Positions 37,051 through 45,052 of a DNA stretch of 64,000 bases are shown one piece after another; position 1 is the stretch's first letter; each line of letters starts with the position of its first letter. Location of the stretch: positions 682,001-746,000 of the forward strand of contig JAXMCK010000003.1 of assembly GCA_046349395.1 (NCBI GenBank), written 5' to 3'. A program made the translations under genes and the position numbers. The notes beneath the pieces are model-generated. The model worked only from the letters and a program-made list of their open reading frames with translations. It was not told the DNA's origin and did not search any database. This DNA comes from JAXMCK01 sp046349395. GTDB taxonomy: Bacteria > Pseudomonadota > Alphaproteobacteria > Geminicoccales > Geminicoccaceae.

Positions 37051-38241
37051 TTGGCACGTGTCCCGGATGAAGTCCGGAAGAATGGGGTTGCCCACGTACT
37101 GTTGCGACGCGTCGCGGATCTGCCGGCCGAAGCTTGGGACCGGCTCGCGGCGGGACGTGTTTTGGTCGGTCGGCCCTGGCTGCAGGCGATGGAGGACCAT
37201 GGCCCGGGGCCGTTCGAGCCGCGGTATCTGCTGGTCTACCGGGACGGTGCGCTGGTCGGGGCCGCCGTGCATTGGCTCTGGCGGCACGCGTCGGGCTCGG
37301 CCACGCCGGACAATCTACTGCTAGGCCGTCTCCAGCGACCTGCCACCCGGCTCGGCCTTTCCTTCCTCCCCGCACTCCACTGCGCGCCGATGCGGGGCCA
37401 TGGCGGGCCGCATCTCCTTGGCGCCGAGCCTGAGCTGGTCCTGGCGACGCTCGAGCAGGTCGCCCGGAACGAGCGATTGAGTCTGCACGTGCCGCGGCTG
37501 ATGGAGGCCGATACCGATCTGGTCGGGATTCTGGAACGCCGCGGCTACCACCTGACGCTGCAGGATCCCGTCGCGGTAATGAACCTGCCGTTCAAGACCT
37601 ACGAAGAGTACGTGGAGTCGTTACGCGCCATTTCCAAAGCTGCCCCAAGTCAGGTGCGGACGGAGATGCGGCGCCCGGGCAAGCTCGGCATCGAGGTCCG
37701 CGAGATCACAGATGCCGAGCCCTTCGCGACACGGCTTTTCGAGCTCGCCAACATCCACAACCGTCGACTCAACGGCACGCCGGTATCGTACTCCCCGACC
37801 CTGCTTCCGGCGATCAAGGCACGTCTGGGCGAGAACTGCGTGCTCTATGGGGCATTCGCGCAGCGGGAACTGCTCGGGTTCACGATGGGTGTCCGCGACG
37901 GCCGGACGTTCAACCACATCTTCATCGGCCTCGACGATCGCCTGCGGCGGACCTGCACCTACTTCGTCATCGCCATGTACCGTCCGACGGCTGACTGCAT
38001 CGCGGCGGGGATCGACCGGATCTATTACGGCAATCTGCTTTATGGCGTGAAGCGGCGACGGGGATGCCGGATCCTGCCGGAACACTTCGCCTATCGTGCG
38101 TCCTCGCCGCTCCGCCAAGCGGCCCTGGCCCCCTGGTTCGCCACGCATCGGGCATGGGGCCAGCGCCGATTTGCCAGCATCGTCAGGCAAGACGGCGAGG
38201 CCAGCTCGGCTACCGACGGTCCGGACCGAGGCGAGATGTGA
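37051..38241 (+). CDS. FemAB/GNAT-like acyltransferase (peptidogalycan biosynthesis type)
   Basis: A 396-residue protein. The nearest usable start is a TTG at 37051, after a GGAGGAAG site. LPFKTYEEYVESLRAISKAAPSQVRTE and ELANIHNRRLNGTPVSY resemble GNAT/FemAB-related proteins of exopolysaccharide clusters. The C-terminal half has a GNAT-like fold pattern (VLYGAFAQRELLGFTMGV). Such enzymes transfer an acyl or aminoacyl group to a sugar or lipid. It ends 32 nt inside the convergent PaaK-like gene. Function is inferred. Confidence 0.62.
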   Translation: MARVPDEVRKNGVAHVLLRRVADLPAEAWDRLAAGRVLVGRPWLQAMEDHGPGPFEPRYLLVYRDGALVGAAVHWLWRHASGSATPDNLLLGRLQRPATRLGLSFLPALHCAPMRGHGGPHLLGAEPELVLATLEQVARNERLSLHVPRLMEADTDLVGILERRGYHLTLQDPVAVMNLPFKTYEEYVESLRAISKAAPSQVRTEMRRPGKLGIEVREITDAEPFATRLFELANIHNRRLNGTPVSYSPTLLPAIKARLGENCVLYGAFAQRELLGFTMGVRDGRTFNHIFIGLDDRLRRTCTYFVIAMYRPTADCIAAGIDRIYYGNLLYGVKRRRGCRILPEHFAYRASSPLRQAALAPWFATHRAWGQRRFASIVRQDGEASSATDGPDRGEM

Positions 38242-39472
38242 TCAGCCGGAACTTCTGGCCCGGTTGGGGCTCCAGATCGGCGACGGCTTCGACCTCGACC
38301 CGCATGGCCTCCCCAAGCAATGGCTGCAGAGCCGCTCGAACGCCGTCGGCGACGGGCATCGCGTTCGCGAGCACGACCTGGACCGTCACGGCTGCAGTAT
38401 CGGTCTGGACGACCCGGAAGCGGCGCACGCCCGGAACCTCCTCGATCGCCGCTTCGACCGGATAGGGCGGGACGAGCTTGCCATCCGGCCGGCGCAGGCA
38501 GTCGATCAGCCGGCCCTGCAGCTTGGTGATCCGTTTGAAGCTGCGGCCACAGGGGCAAGGCGCATCGTCGGCCCAAGCGCCGAGATCGCCGATCTCGTAG
38601 CGCAGCAGGGGCATGCCGTAGCCCTTGAGGCTCGTCAGCACGACCTTCGCCACGTCACTGCCGGCCATCGGCAGGAACTCAAGCGCGGCGACGTCCTCGG
38701 CCACGTGCAGCCCGTCGTGTGCCGGGCACTCCCACCCGATCGTTCCGATCTCGGCCGAACCCCAGATGTCGTACACCCGAGCGCGGAAAGCTTCCTCGAT
38801 CGCAGCCCTGCTTGCCCGGTCGAGCGTCTCGCCGGAGCTGAACACGGCCCGGATCCGGCATCGCCGGTCCGGTTCGGCGAGCAGGGCCTCCGCCATCCGC
38901 CGCAGCGGGGTCACGAAGCCGTAGACGAAATGCGGTCGTAACCGCCGGAGAACCGGAATGAGCTGCTCGGGCGGGGTGTCTCTGCCGACGAAATGCCACC
39001 GCAGCAAAGCGGGCGGAGCAGCGTGCGGGGACGCCAGCACCATCAGCTTATGACCGAGACGATAACCGCCGGCGGCGAGGGCCCTGAGGAACTGAGCCTT
39101 GTTCAGGCGCCGTGCGGACGGATCCGAAAAGATTCTGAGGGGTTTGCCGCTCGAGCCGCTGGTGCGGACGCTGTAGAGATGCTTCGGGTCGAACGCCCGA
39201 CTCAGCTTGGCCGCGCTGCTCGCCGCTTCCAGGTCGTCACGGCGCAAGACGGGCAGAGCCGTGAGATCCGCCAGATCGCGGATCTGCTCCGGCCGCAAGC
39301 CTACGGCGTCGAAGCGTTCGCGGTAGAGCGGGACGGTCGTGTAGGCGTGTCGAACTACGGCCCGCAGCCGTGCGGCCTGGAACGCCTCGATCTCCTGCCG
39401 CGACCGCCATTGGCGTCTCGAAAAATCGACCAGGTCGACGGCCATCCGGTAGGCGGAGGCGACGCGGTTCAC
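38210..39472 (-). CDS. PaaK/CapK-like adenylate-forming enzyme
   Basis: A 420-residue protein from the GTG at 39472, which overlaps the stop of the next gene (GTGA). It has the P-loop VRTSGSSGKPL, the A5-like YDIWGSAEIG and a cysteine pair in PCPCGRSF characteristic of PaaK relatives. The C-terminal subdomain has KLVPPYPVEAAIEEVPGV. It is 45-50% alike by eye with its neighbour, so the pair arose by duplication. In polysaccharide loci such CapK-type proteins are thought to activate acids for decoration rather than phenylacetate degradation. Confidence 0.8.
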   Translation of the reverse strand: MNRVASAYRMAVDLVDFSRRQWRSRQEIEAFQAARLRAVVRHAYTTVPLYRERFDAVGLRPEQIRDLADLTALPVLRRDDLEAASSAAKLSRAFDPKHLYSVRTSGSSGKPLRIFSDPSARRLNKAQFLRALAAGGYRLGHKLMVLASPHAAPPALLRWHFVGRDTPPEQLIPVLRRLRPHFVYGFVTPLRRMAEALLAEPDRRCRIRAVFSSGETLDRASRAAIEEAFRARVYDIWGSAEIGTIGWECPAHDGLHVAEDVAALEFLPMAGSDVAKVVLTSLKGYGMPLLRYEIGDLGAWADDAPCPCGRSFKRITKLQGRLIDCLRRPDGKLVPPYPVEAAIEEVPGVRRFRVVQTDTAAVTVQVVLANAMPVADGVRAALQPLLGEAMRVEVEAVADLEPQPGQKFRLITSRLGPDRR

Positions 39473-40728
39473 GCGCCGGCCTCGGTGCCGACGCGGCACT
39501 CCACGACACGGAACTTCCGACCCGCCGGCGGGTCGAGGGTGCGCTCGAACGAGACCTCGACGACGGTGGCGGACCCAACGAGATCGCGAACGACGGATGA
39601 GGCAGCTTCCCTGATCGCCGCTCCCAGCACGTCCTGGCCCAGCACGCGAAGACGAAAGCGGGCGAAGTCCTCCTGGACGAGCTGATAGCGCTCGATGCCC
39701 GGAATTCCCTCGAGTCGCTCGGTGAAAAGATAAGGCGACAGCGAGCGACCATCGGCGAGGCGGACACAATCGACGAGACGTCCCTCGATCCGGGCGATGC
39801 GCCGAAGCCCCGAGCCGCAGCTGCATGCACCGTCTGCAGGACGCGCCAGATCGCCGGTATCGTATCTCAGCAGCGGCATGGCGCGCATGTCTAGACTGGT
39901 AGCGACGATCCGGCAGGCTCCGTCCGGTGTGGCCGGCACAAGCTCCAGGACGGTGGTTTCCTCGGCCAGGTGCAGCCCGGCATGGGCGCGACATTCCCAG
40001 GCGACCGTCCCGAGCTCGGTGCTGCCGTAGATCTCGAACACCTCGGCGCGGAGGGTTGCCGTGACATGAGCGCGGGTGGCGGCGTCAAGAGACTCGGCGG
40101 TCGTGAACACGCGGTCTGGTAGCCGCATGATCGAGGCGCGAGCCACCAGCACGTCGGTGAGCCTTCGCACCACGGTAACGGGGCCGTAGAGGGCCCTGGG
40201 CCGAACCTCCTGCAGCGCCTGCACCAATTCCTCCGGGTCGGCGTCGCGCCAGCGATAATGCCAGCGCATCCATCCGGCGGCGGTCCCGCGCCGCATACCG
40301 GCCAGGATCAAGAGCCTTTGACCCGGCCAATAGCCGGCGGCAGCCAACGCACGGAGGAACAGGGCACTTCGCGTTTGCCGGAACGCCGGATCGCGGTGGA
40401 TCTCGAGCGGCCGACCGGTGGAGCCGGTGGTCCGGGTCGTCTCCAGGGACTGGGAGGGATAGGCGGCGCTCAATAGGGCTTGCGGCGGCTGCGCCTGCAG
40501 CTCGGCACGGGTCACGACAGGCAGGAGCACGAGGTCGTCGACGGTCCTGATGTCCGCCGGACGCAGGCCGGCGGCATCGAACCGCTGGCGGTAGAAAGGA
40601 ACCGTCGCATAGGCATGGGCGGCGAGGTCGCGCAGCTTGGCGTTCTGCAGTGCCCGCATTCGTTCAGGAGCAAGGCGACCGGCGCGGGTGAGATCCAGCC
40701 AGCGTCGACCGACGCCGAAGGCGCTCAT
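39469..40728 (-). CDS. PaaK/CapK-like adenylate-forming enzyme (second copy)
   Basis: A 419-residue protein from the ATG at 40728, which overlaps the stop of the pyruvyl transferase gene (ATGA). Motifs are RTTGSTGRPLEIH, FEIYGSTELGTV and the cysteine pair CSCGSGL. The C-terminal part mirrors the neighbour (SPYLFTERLEGIPGIERY). Two tandem paralogues and a more distant third at 30106 suggest separate acid substrates or a heteromer. Confidence 0.8.
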   Translation of the reverse strand: MSAFGVGRRWLDLTRAGRLAPERMRALQNAKLRDLAAHAYATVPFYRQRFDAAGLRPADIRTVDDLVLLPVVTRAELQAQPPQALLSAAYPSQSLETTRTTGSTGRPLEIHRDPAFRQTRSALFLRALAAAGYWPGQRLLILAGMRRGTAAGWMRWHYRWRDADPEELVQALQEVRPRALYGPVTVVRRLTDVLVARASIMRLPDRVFTTAESLDAATRAHVTATLRAEVFEIYGSTELGTVAWECRAHAGLHLAEETTVLELVPATPDGACRIVATSLDMRAMPLLRYDTGDLARPADGACSCGSGLRRIARIEGRLVDCVRLADGRSLSPYLFTERLEGIPGIERYQLVQEDFARFRLRVLGQDVLGAAIREAASSVVRDLVGSATVVEVSFERTLDPPAGRKFRVVECRVGTEAGA

Positions 40729-41936
40729 GGCAGGTCGGCCGCAAGCTGCCGGCAATGCGTCTCGACATGGTCAGCCAGCGCAGCCATCCGCGTCAGGGAC
40801 TGACGGCCACCCGACACAGCTTCATCGATGAGGCTGGCGAGCGCCTCGACCTTGGGCCCTTGGACGAACGTCTGCACGTCGATGACGGCGTCCGCGCGCC
40901 CGATCGATTCCATGAAGCCGAAGAACTTCGGATTGTAGGCCAGCCCGACCGTCGGCGTGCCCATGCTCGCGGCCAGGATCATCGGGTGCATGCGTCCGCC
41001 CAGCATGGCGTCGAGCTCGCCCGTGACGGCCTGGTACAGCCGCGGGTCGTGCAGGCGCAGGATGCTGGCGCTCTCGGCGGGCAACCGGACCCGAAGCTCC
41101 TCGCAAAGCGCATCGTCACCTTCTTGGGGCGCGCAGTAGGTCGGCAGCAGCACGACATGGCCGTGGTGTCGGCGCAGGAACGACTGCAAGGCCTCGGCCA
41201 TCCGATCCATCAGCAGCTTCGAGCCGGGGTCCTCCCGTACGCTGACGAGGCCGATACGCCAGCGCAACTTGTGGGGGAGCACGCGTCGGCGCGGCGGGAA
41301 CCAGCGGCGGGGGGCGACTCCGAGCAGCGGGCGCCCGTCAAGCGGTACGTCCGCCTCGGCAAGGGCTGCGCGGGCGAGGGCGGAGTCGACGGGTCGAAGG
41401 GCGAGGGCGGGGTCGGGCACGACCGTAACCGGTTTTCGGGTCACCGACCGGGCAACATGCTTCGCCCGCTCGTCGCGGACGCTGATCGCGTCCATGCAGG
41501 CGAACGCCAGCCTCGCGGCGAGCCGGCTCGGGAGAGCGTCGAGCGGTCCGACACCCAACGCGTGGGCCGTAAGTCTGGCCCCGGCCAATCGCGCAAGAGC
41601 GACGCGCGCGGCCCAATAGGGCATCTTCAGCAGACTGTCATCGTCCTGAAAGAGCCCGCCGCCGCCGACCAGGACCCGATCACTCCGGACCGCCGCACGG
41701 AGCTGTGCTCCGAGGTGGCGCAGGCCAGGGCGCACGGCGTGGGCGCCGAAATCGCGCCGGGCGGTGTCCGCGTCGGGTGCCAGTATGGTCACCTCGATAT
41801 CGGGATAGGCTCGACGCAGCGCGTCGCAGGTAGCCATCAGGATGGCCCGGTCCCCGAGATTGCCCTCGATGTCACCTGTCAGGATGAGGATACGGTAAGG
41901 CTGCAAGCTGCTATCGCGAACAGGGGCCACACGCAC
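40725..41936 (-). CDS. polysaccharide pyruvyl transferase family protein
   Basis: A 403-residue protein with the family pattern: TGDIEGNLGDRAILMATCDAL near the N terminus, VLVGGGGLFQDD, and the C-terminal LGGRMHPMILAASMGTPTVGL. Members transfer pyruvate from PEP to a sugar (CsaB/WcaK type). It is co-translated with the two PaaK-like genes. This supports assignment of the locus to an exopolysaccharide or surface glycolipid. Confidence 0.83.
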   Translation of the reverse strand: MRVAPVRDSSLQPYRILILTGDIEGNLGDRAILMATCDALRRAYPDIEVTILAPDADTARRDFGAHAVRPGLRHLGAQLRAAVRSDRVLVGGGGLFQDDDSLLKMPYWAARVALARLAGARLTAHALGVGPLDALPSRLAARLAFACMDAISVRDERAKHVARSVTRKPVTVVPDPALALRPVDSALARAALAEADVPLDGRPLLGVAPRRWFPPRRRVLPHKLRWRIGLVSVREDPGSKLLMDRMAEALQSFLRRHHGHVVLLPTYCAPQEGDDALCEELRVRLPAESASILRLHDPRLYQAVTGELDAMLGGRMHPMILAASMGTPTVGLAYNPKFFGFMESIGRADAVIDVQTFVQGPKVEALASLIDEAVSGGRQSLTRMAALADHVETHCRQLAADLP

Positions 41937-42053
41937 GTAGAACTGCCGGCGGCGGACGAACAGAGCAAGTGATGCCCACGAGCCGATAGGGCCTCTGAGT
42001 GCCGGAAGACCGCGTCGTCCCCGAAGACGTGGCGCAGGTCTCCAAGTGCACGC

Positions 42054-43529
42054 CTAGGCCCTCTTTTGCCGCCGTCGCGTGCCGAGGGAGCGGACAAGGT
42101 CGAGCGCAGCAAGCAGCGCAGGTTTGGCAAGCAACAAGACGGCTGCGCCGTATACCAGGCAGCCGATGACGACCACGAGTCCGAGGCGGGCGGCGCTGGA
42201 CAGGTCGGGCGGCCACACCAGACGTACTGCGCACAGTGCTGCGACCATCACGAGAGCCGCCATGAGCGGCGCCAATGCCGGCCGGCAAAGGCGGAAAAGA
42301 TCGAGGCCTGTCGTGTACCGGACGGTGGCGAAACGCAGCGGCAGCATGAAGGCGGTGCGGGCCATCAGGGCAGCAACCACCCCTTGAAGACTGCCGCGGC
42401 CGAGGGCCAGCAGCAGACACGATACGAACAAGGCGCTGACGGCGGAGAGTCGGGCCTCCAGAGCAGCCTGGCCGGCGAGATTGTTCAGCGAGCTCGCAAT
42501 CTGGGCAAATGGTGCAAGTGCGGCCACAACCATCAACATCTGAAGCGGCGAAACGGCATCGGTCCAAGCGGGTCCGACGATCATGGGCACCAGCTCCGGC
42601 GCCACCATGGCAACTCCCGTGGCCGCCGGGAAGATCAGCAGCCCTGCAAGCTGGGCGGCGCCGGCGACGAGGCCGGCCAGCCGCTCGGGCTGATCGCGCA
42701 ACGTCGCAGCGCTGGGCAGGAGAACCTTGGAGATCGGGCGCGTGATCGCCTGCAGCAGCAACTCGACGATTTTACGTGCGAAGGTGAAGAGCCCGAGTGC
42801 CACCGTGCCGAGTGCCAGCCCGACCCAGGAGCGCTGAAGAAGATTGTCGCCCAGCACGATGAGGCGGTCGGCGAGGGAGTAGCCGACGAAGGGCAGCACC
42901 TGCCGGAGTGCTGGGCGTGAAAAGACGAGATGGGGACGCCAGCGCGCCGCGGACCAGATGACGGCAGCGTCGACCGCCGGCTGCACGATCTGGTAAACCA
43001 CTAAGCTCCAGATGCCCGACCCCGTGAGCGCCAGAGCGACGGCCAGGGCGCCGGCCATGGCTTGCGAGACCATGCCCCGCACGGCCAGGGGAGCGAACCG
43101 CAGCTCACGCCGTAGTCGGGCGCGAGGTACCACGCTGAGCGCACTCAGCGGCAGCTGCAACGACAGCCAGGGGAGTAGGCTGCCCAGTGCCGGTGTGTCG
43201 AAGAACCATGCCGCGGGCGGCGCCAGCGCCGACACGGCCAGAGCGAGGACGGCGGAGGCCGCCAGCAGAAACCAGAAGACGGAGGCTTCATGAGCAGGCG
43301 TAAACTGCTTCAGCCGGCCTATGGCATCGTCCCAGCCGCCGGCAGAGACCAGAACCTCCGCTCCTACCGTTACGATCAGCGCCATGCCCATGACGCCATA
43401 ATCGTGTGGTCCGAGCAGCCTCGAGAGAACGAGGAACGTGGCGACCTGTGCGAGCTGGCCGGACCAGGTATCGACCGACACCCAGAAGGCGCCCGCGGCC
43501 ACGCGGGCCTTGAGGGCACCCGCTGTCAC
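42054..43529 (-). CDS. Wzx-type oligosaccharide flippase (MATE/MOP superfamily)
   Basis: A 491-residue membrane protein with about 12-14 helices. FLVLSRLLGPHDYGVMGMALIV near the N terminus is typical of Wzx/RfbX and AmsL-type flippases. It is predicted to move lipid-linked oligosaccharide across the inner membrane. It follows the GT4 gene by 74 nt on the same strand. Confidence 0.85.
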   Translation of the reverse strand: MTAGALKARVAAGAFWVSVDTWSGQLAQVATFLVLSRLLGPHDYGVMGMALIVTVGAEVLVSAGGWDDAIGRLKQFTPAHEASVFWFLLAASAVLALAVSALAPPAAWFFDTPALGSLLPWLSLQLPLSALSVVPRARLRRELRFAPLAVRGMVSQAMAGALAVALALTGSGIWSLVVYQIVQPAVDAAVIWSAARWRPHLVFSRPALRQVLPFVGYSLADRLIVLGDNLLQRSWVGLALGTVALGLFTFARKIVELLLQAITRPISKVLLPSAATLRDQPERLAGLVAGAAQLAGLLIFPAATGVAMVAPELVPMIVGPAWTDAVSPLQMLMVVAALAPFAQIASSLNNLAGQAALEARLSAVSALFVSCLLLALGRGSLQGVVAALMARTAFMLPLRFATVRYTTGLDLFRLCRPALAPLMAALVMVAALCAVRLVWPPDLSSAARLGLVVVIGCLVYGAAVLLLAKPALLAALDLVRSLGTRRRQKRA

Positions 43530-43603
43530 GACCGGCGCTTCGGCACGCGGTCGGTCAGGAAGCTGTTAGCAGAGTCGGCATCTGCCGAGGTCGGAAGGCT
43601 CAT

Positions 43604-44701
43604 TCAGGCGTAGCGTTCGAACAGATTGACGAAGTCGGCCGCCACGCGCGACGAGTTGAAGCGCCGGATGGAGCGTCGGCCACACAGTCCCAGTGCGGCG
43701 ACGGCATGGGCATTCTCCGTGAGGTCGACGAGCGCCTCGGTCAATGCCTGGACGTCGCCGGGTGGAACGAGGCGGCCGGCACTGCCGACGATCTCGGCGC
43801 AGCCCGACCCCTCCGTCGTGATCACGGCGCATCCTGCAGCCATCGCCTCGACCAGTACCATCGGGAAATTCTCCTGCAGCGACGGCAGGACGAACACGGA
43901 GCTTGACAGATAGAGCTCGGGCAGCCGTTCCCGGGGTACGAAGCCCTCGAAGCTCACGCGGACCCCGAGCTCCACCGCCTGCTGGCGTAGGGGAGCAAGC
44001 ATGGGACCGTCGCCCGCGATCACGAGTTCCCAGTCTCTCCCAACTGCGCTCATGGCCTGAATCAGGTGGTGCACGCCCTTGCGCGGAACCAGGCGCGCAA
44101 CGCAAAGGATCCTTTTCGAGCGCGGCCTCTTGCCGCTGGGCAGGGCATCGATGGGGTTCGGCAAAACCGATACCTCCGCCACCCCTTGCTCGCGCAGCAG
44201 TCCGGCGACGAAGGTCGAAGGCGAGGTCACCGCCGCCGCCGAAGAGACGATCCGCCGCCACAGTGGGCGTATGAGCCGGTGCGTGGTCACGAACCGGTCG
44301 GTGTTGTAGCCCGGCACGTCGGAGCCATGGGCGGTCAGGACAAACGGCAGCCCGGTGCGCCGTCGAAGCAGCCAAGCGACCACGCCCGTCGGTACGATGA
44401 AGTGACAGTGGATCATGTCGTAAGGGTGTCGCCGATGACGGTCCACAGCGGCAAAATACGTCGGTAGGACGAAGGACAACTGCTCCAACGCCGTGCTGTA
44501 GTGAAGCCGTCGGCGCCACCCGGGGACACGGCAGACCTGGACCTTGTCGACGAACTCGGACCGCGGCAGCTGCGGCATGCCGGCAGTGAGGACGTCGACC
44601 TCATGGCCTGCCCGAACCAGGGCCGTGGCCAACAGCATCGCTGCAGTCGCCCCGCCTCCGCCCACGGGCGGATATTCGCAGGAGAGGGTTAGGATCCTCA
44701 C
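43604..44701 (-). CDS. family 4 glycosyltransferase
   Basis: A 365-residue GT-B enzyme. It begins MRILTLSCEYPPVGGGGATA, has ICVARLVPRKGVHHLIQAM in the donor domain and the E-x7-E motif in LQENFPMVLVEAMAAG. These are GT4 (retaining) hallmarks. It is the first gene of the minus-strand polysaccharide operon with the flippase and pyruvyl transferase. The sugar is unknown. Confidence 0.88.
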   Translation of the reverse strand: MRILTLSCEYPPVGGGGATAAMLLATALVRAGHEVDVLTAGMPQLPRSEFVDKVQVCRVPGWRRRLHYSTALEQLSFVLPTYFAAVDRHRRHPYDMIHCHFIVPTGVVAWLLRRRTGLPFVLTAHGSDVPGYNTDRFVTTHRLIRPLWRRIVSSAAAVTSPSTFVAGLLREQGVAEVSVLPNPIDALPSGKRPRSKRILCVARLVPRKGVHHLIQAMSAVGRDWELVIAGDGPMLAPLRQQAVELGVRVSFEGFVPRERLPELYLSSSVFVLPSLQENFPMVLVEAMAAGCAVITTEGSGCAEIVGSAGRLVPPGDVQALTEALVDLTENAHAVAALGLCGRRSIRRFNSSRVAADFVNLFERYA

Positions 44702-45052
44702 AAGGACACACTGCTATTGATTGCGCAAACCTACAATAGAGCCCGCGCGTCTCAAGCGCGCTGATTTGCATTGTGTTTGTTGCTCCCGAATGACCGGACC
44801 CGGTTGCCGGGTCGGATGGGTAGCAAAGATCTCCCGGGGAATGTGGTCTCCGAGTGCCACAAGCAAGTGTGTGAACCGCGCCGTGTGTGGATGGCAGTTG
44901 GGACCACCGATCGGAGATGGATGCCGAGCGTGCAGCCCACCTCCAACGATCAGCCCTTCCCAGAACGAGGGCCGACATCTAATGCAAGATGAGCGGGTCG
45001 AGCCTTCCTGAGGGCAGGCCGGTAACCGCAGCAAGGGAGGAAGCCGACCCGC
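44702..45052. other. divergent intergenic region between GT4 and sugar ABC genes
   Basis: No gene is supported in these 351 bases. It must carry promoters for both directions. An inverted repeat GACCCGG-ttg-CCGGGTC (44797-44813, perfect 7-nt arms) could be an operator for the sugar importer or a short hairpin. No further motif was recognised. Confidence 0.5.

Noticed and set aside
38210..40728. Phenylacetate degradation genes
   Set aside because: The PaaK-like pair is co-translated with a pyruvyl transferase, and no paaABCDE or other catabolic genes are nearby, so a polysaccharide role is more likely.
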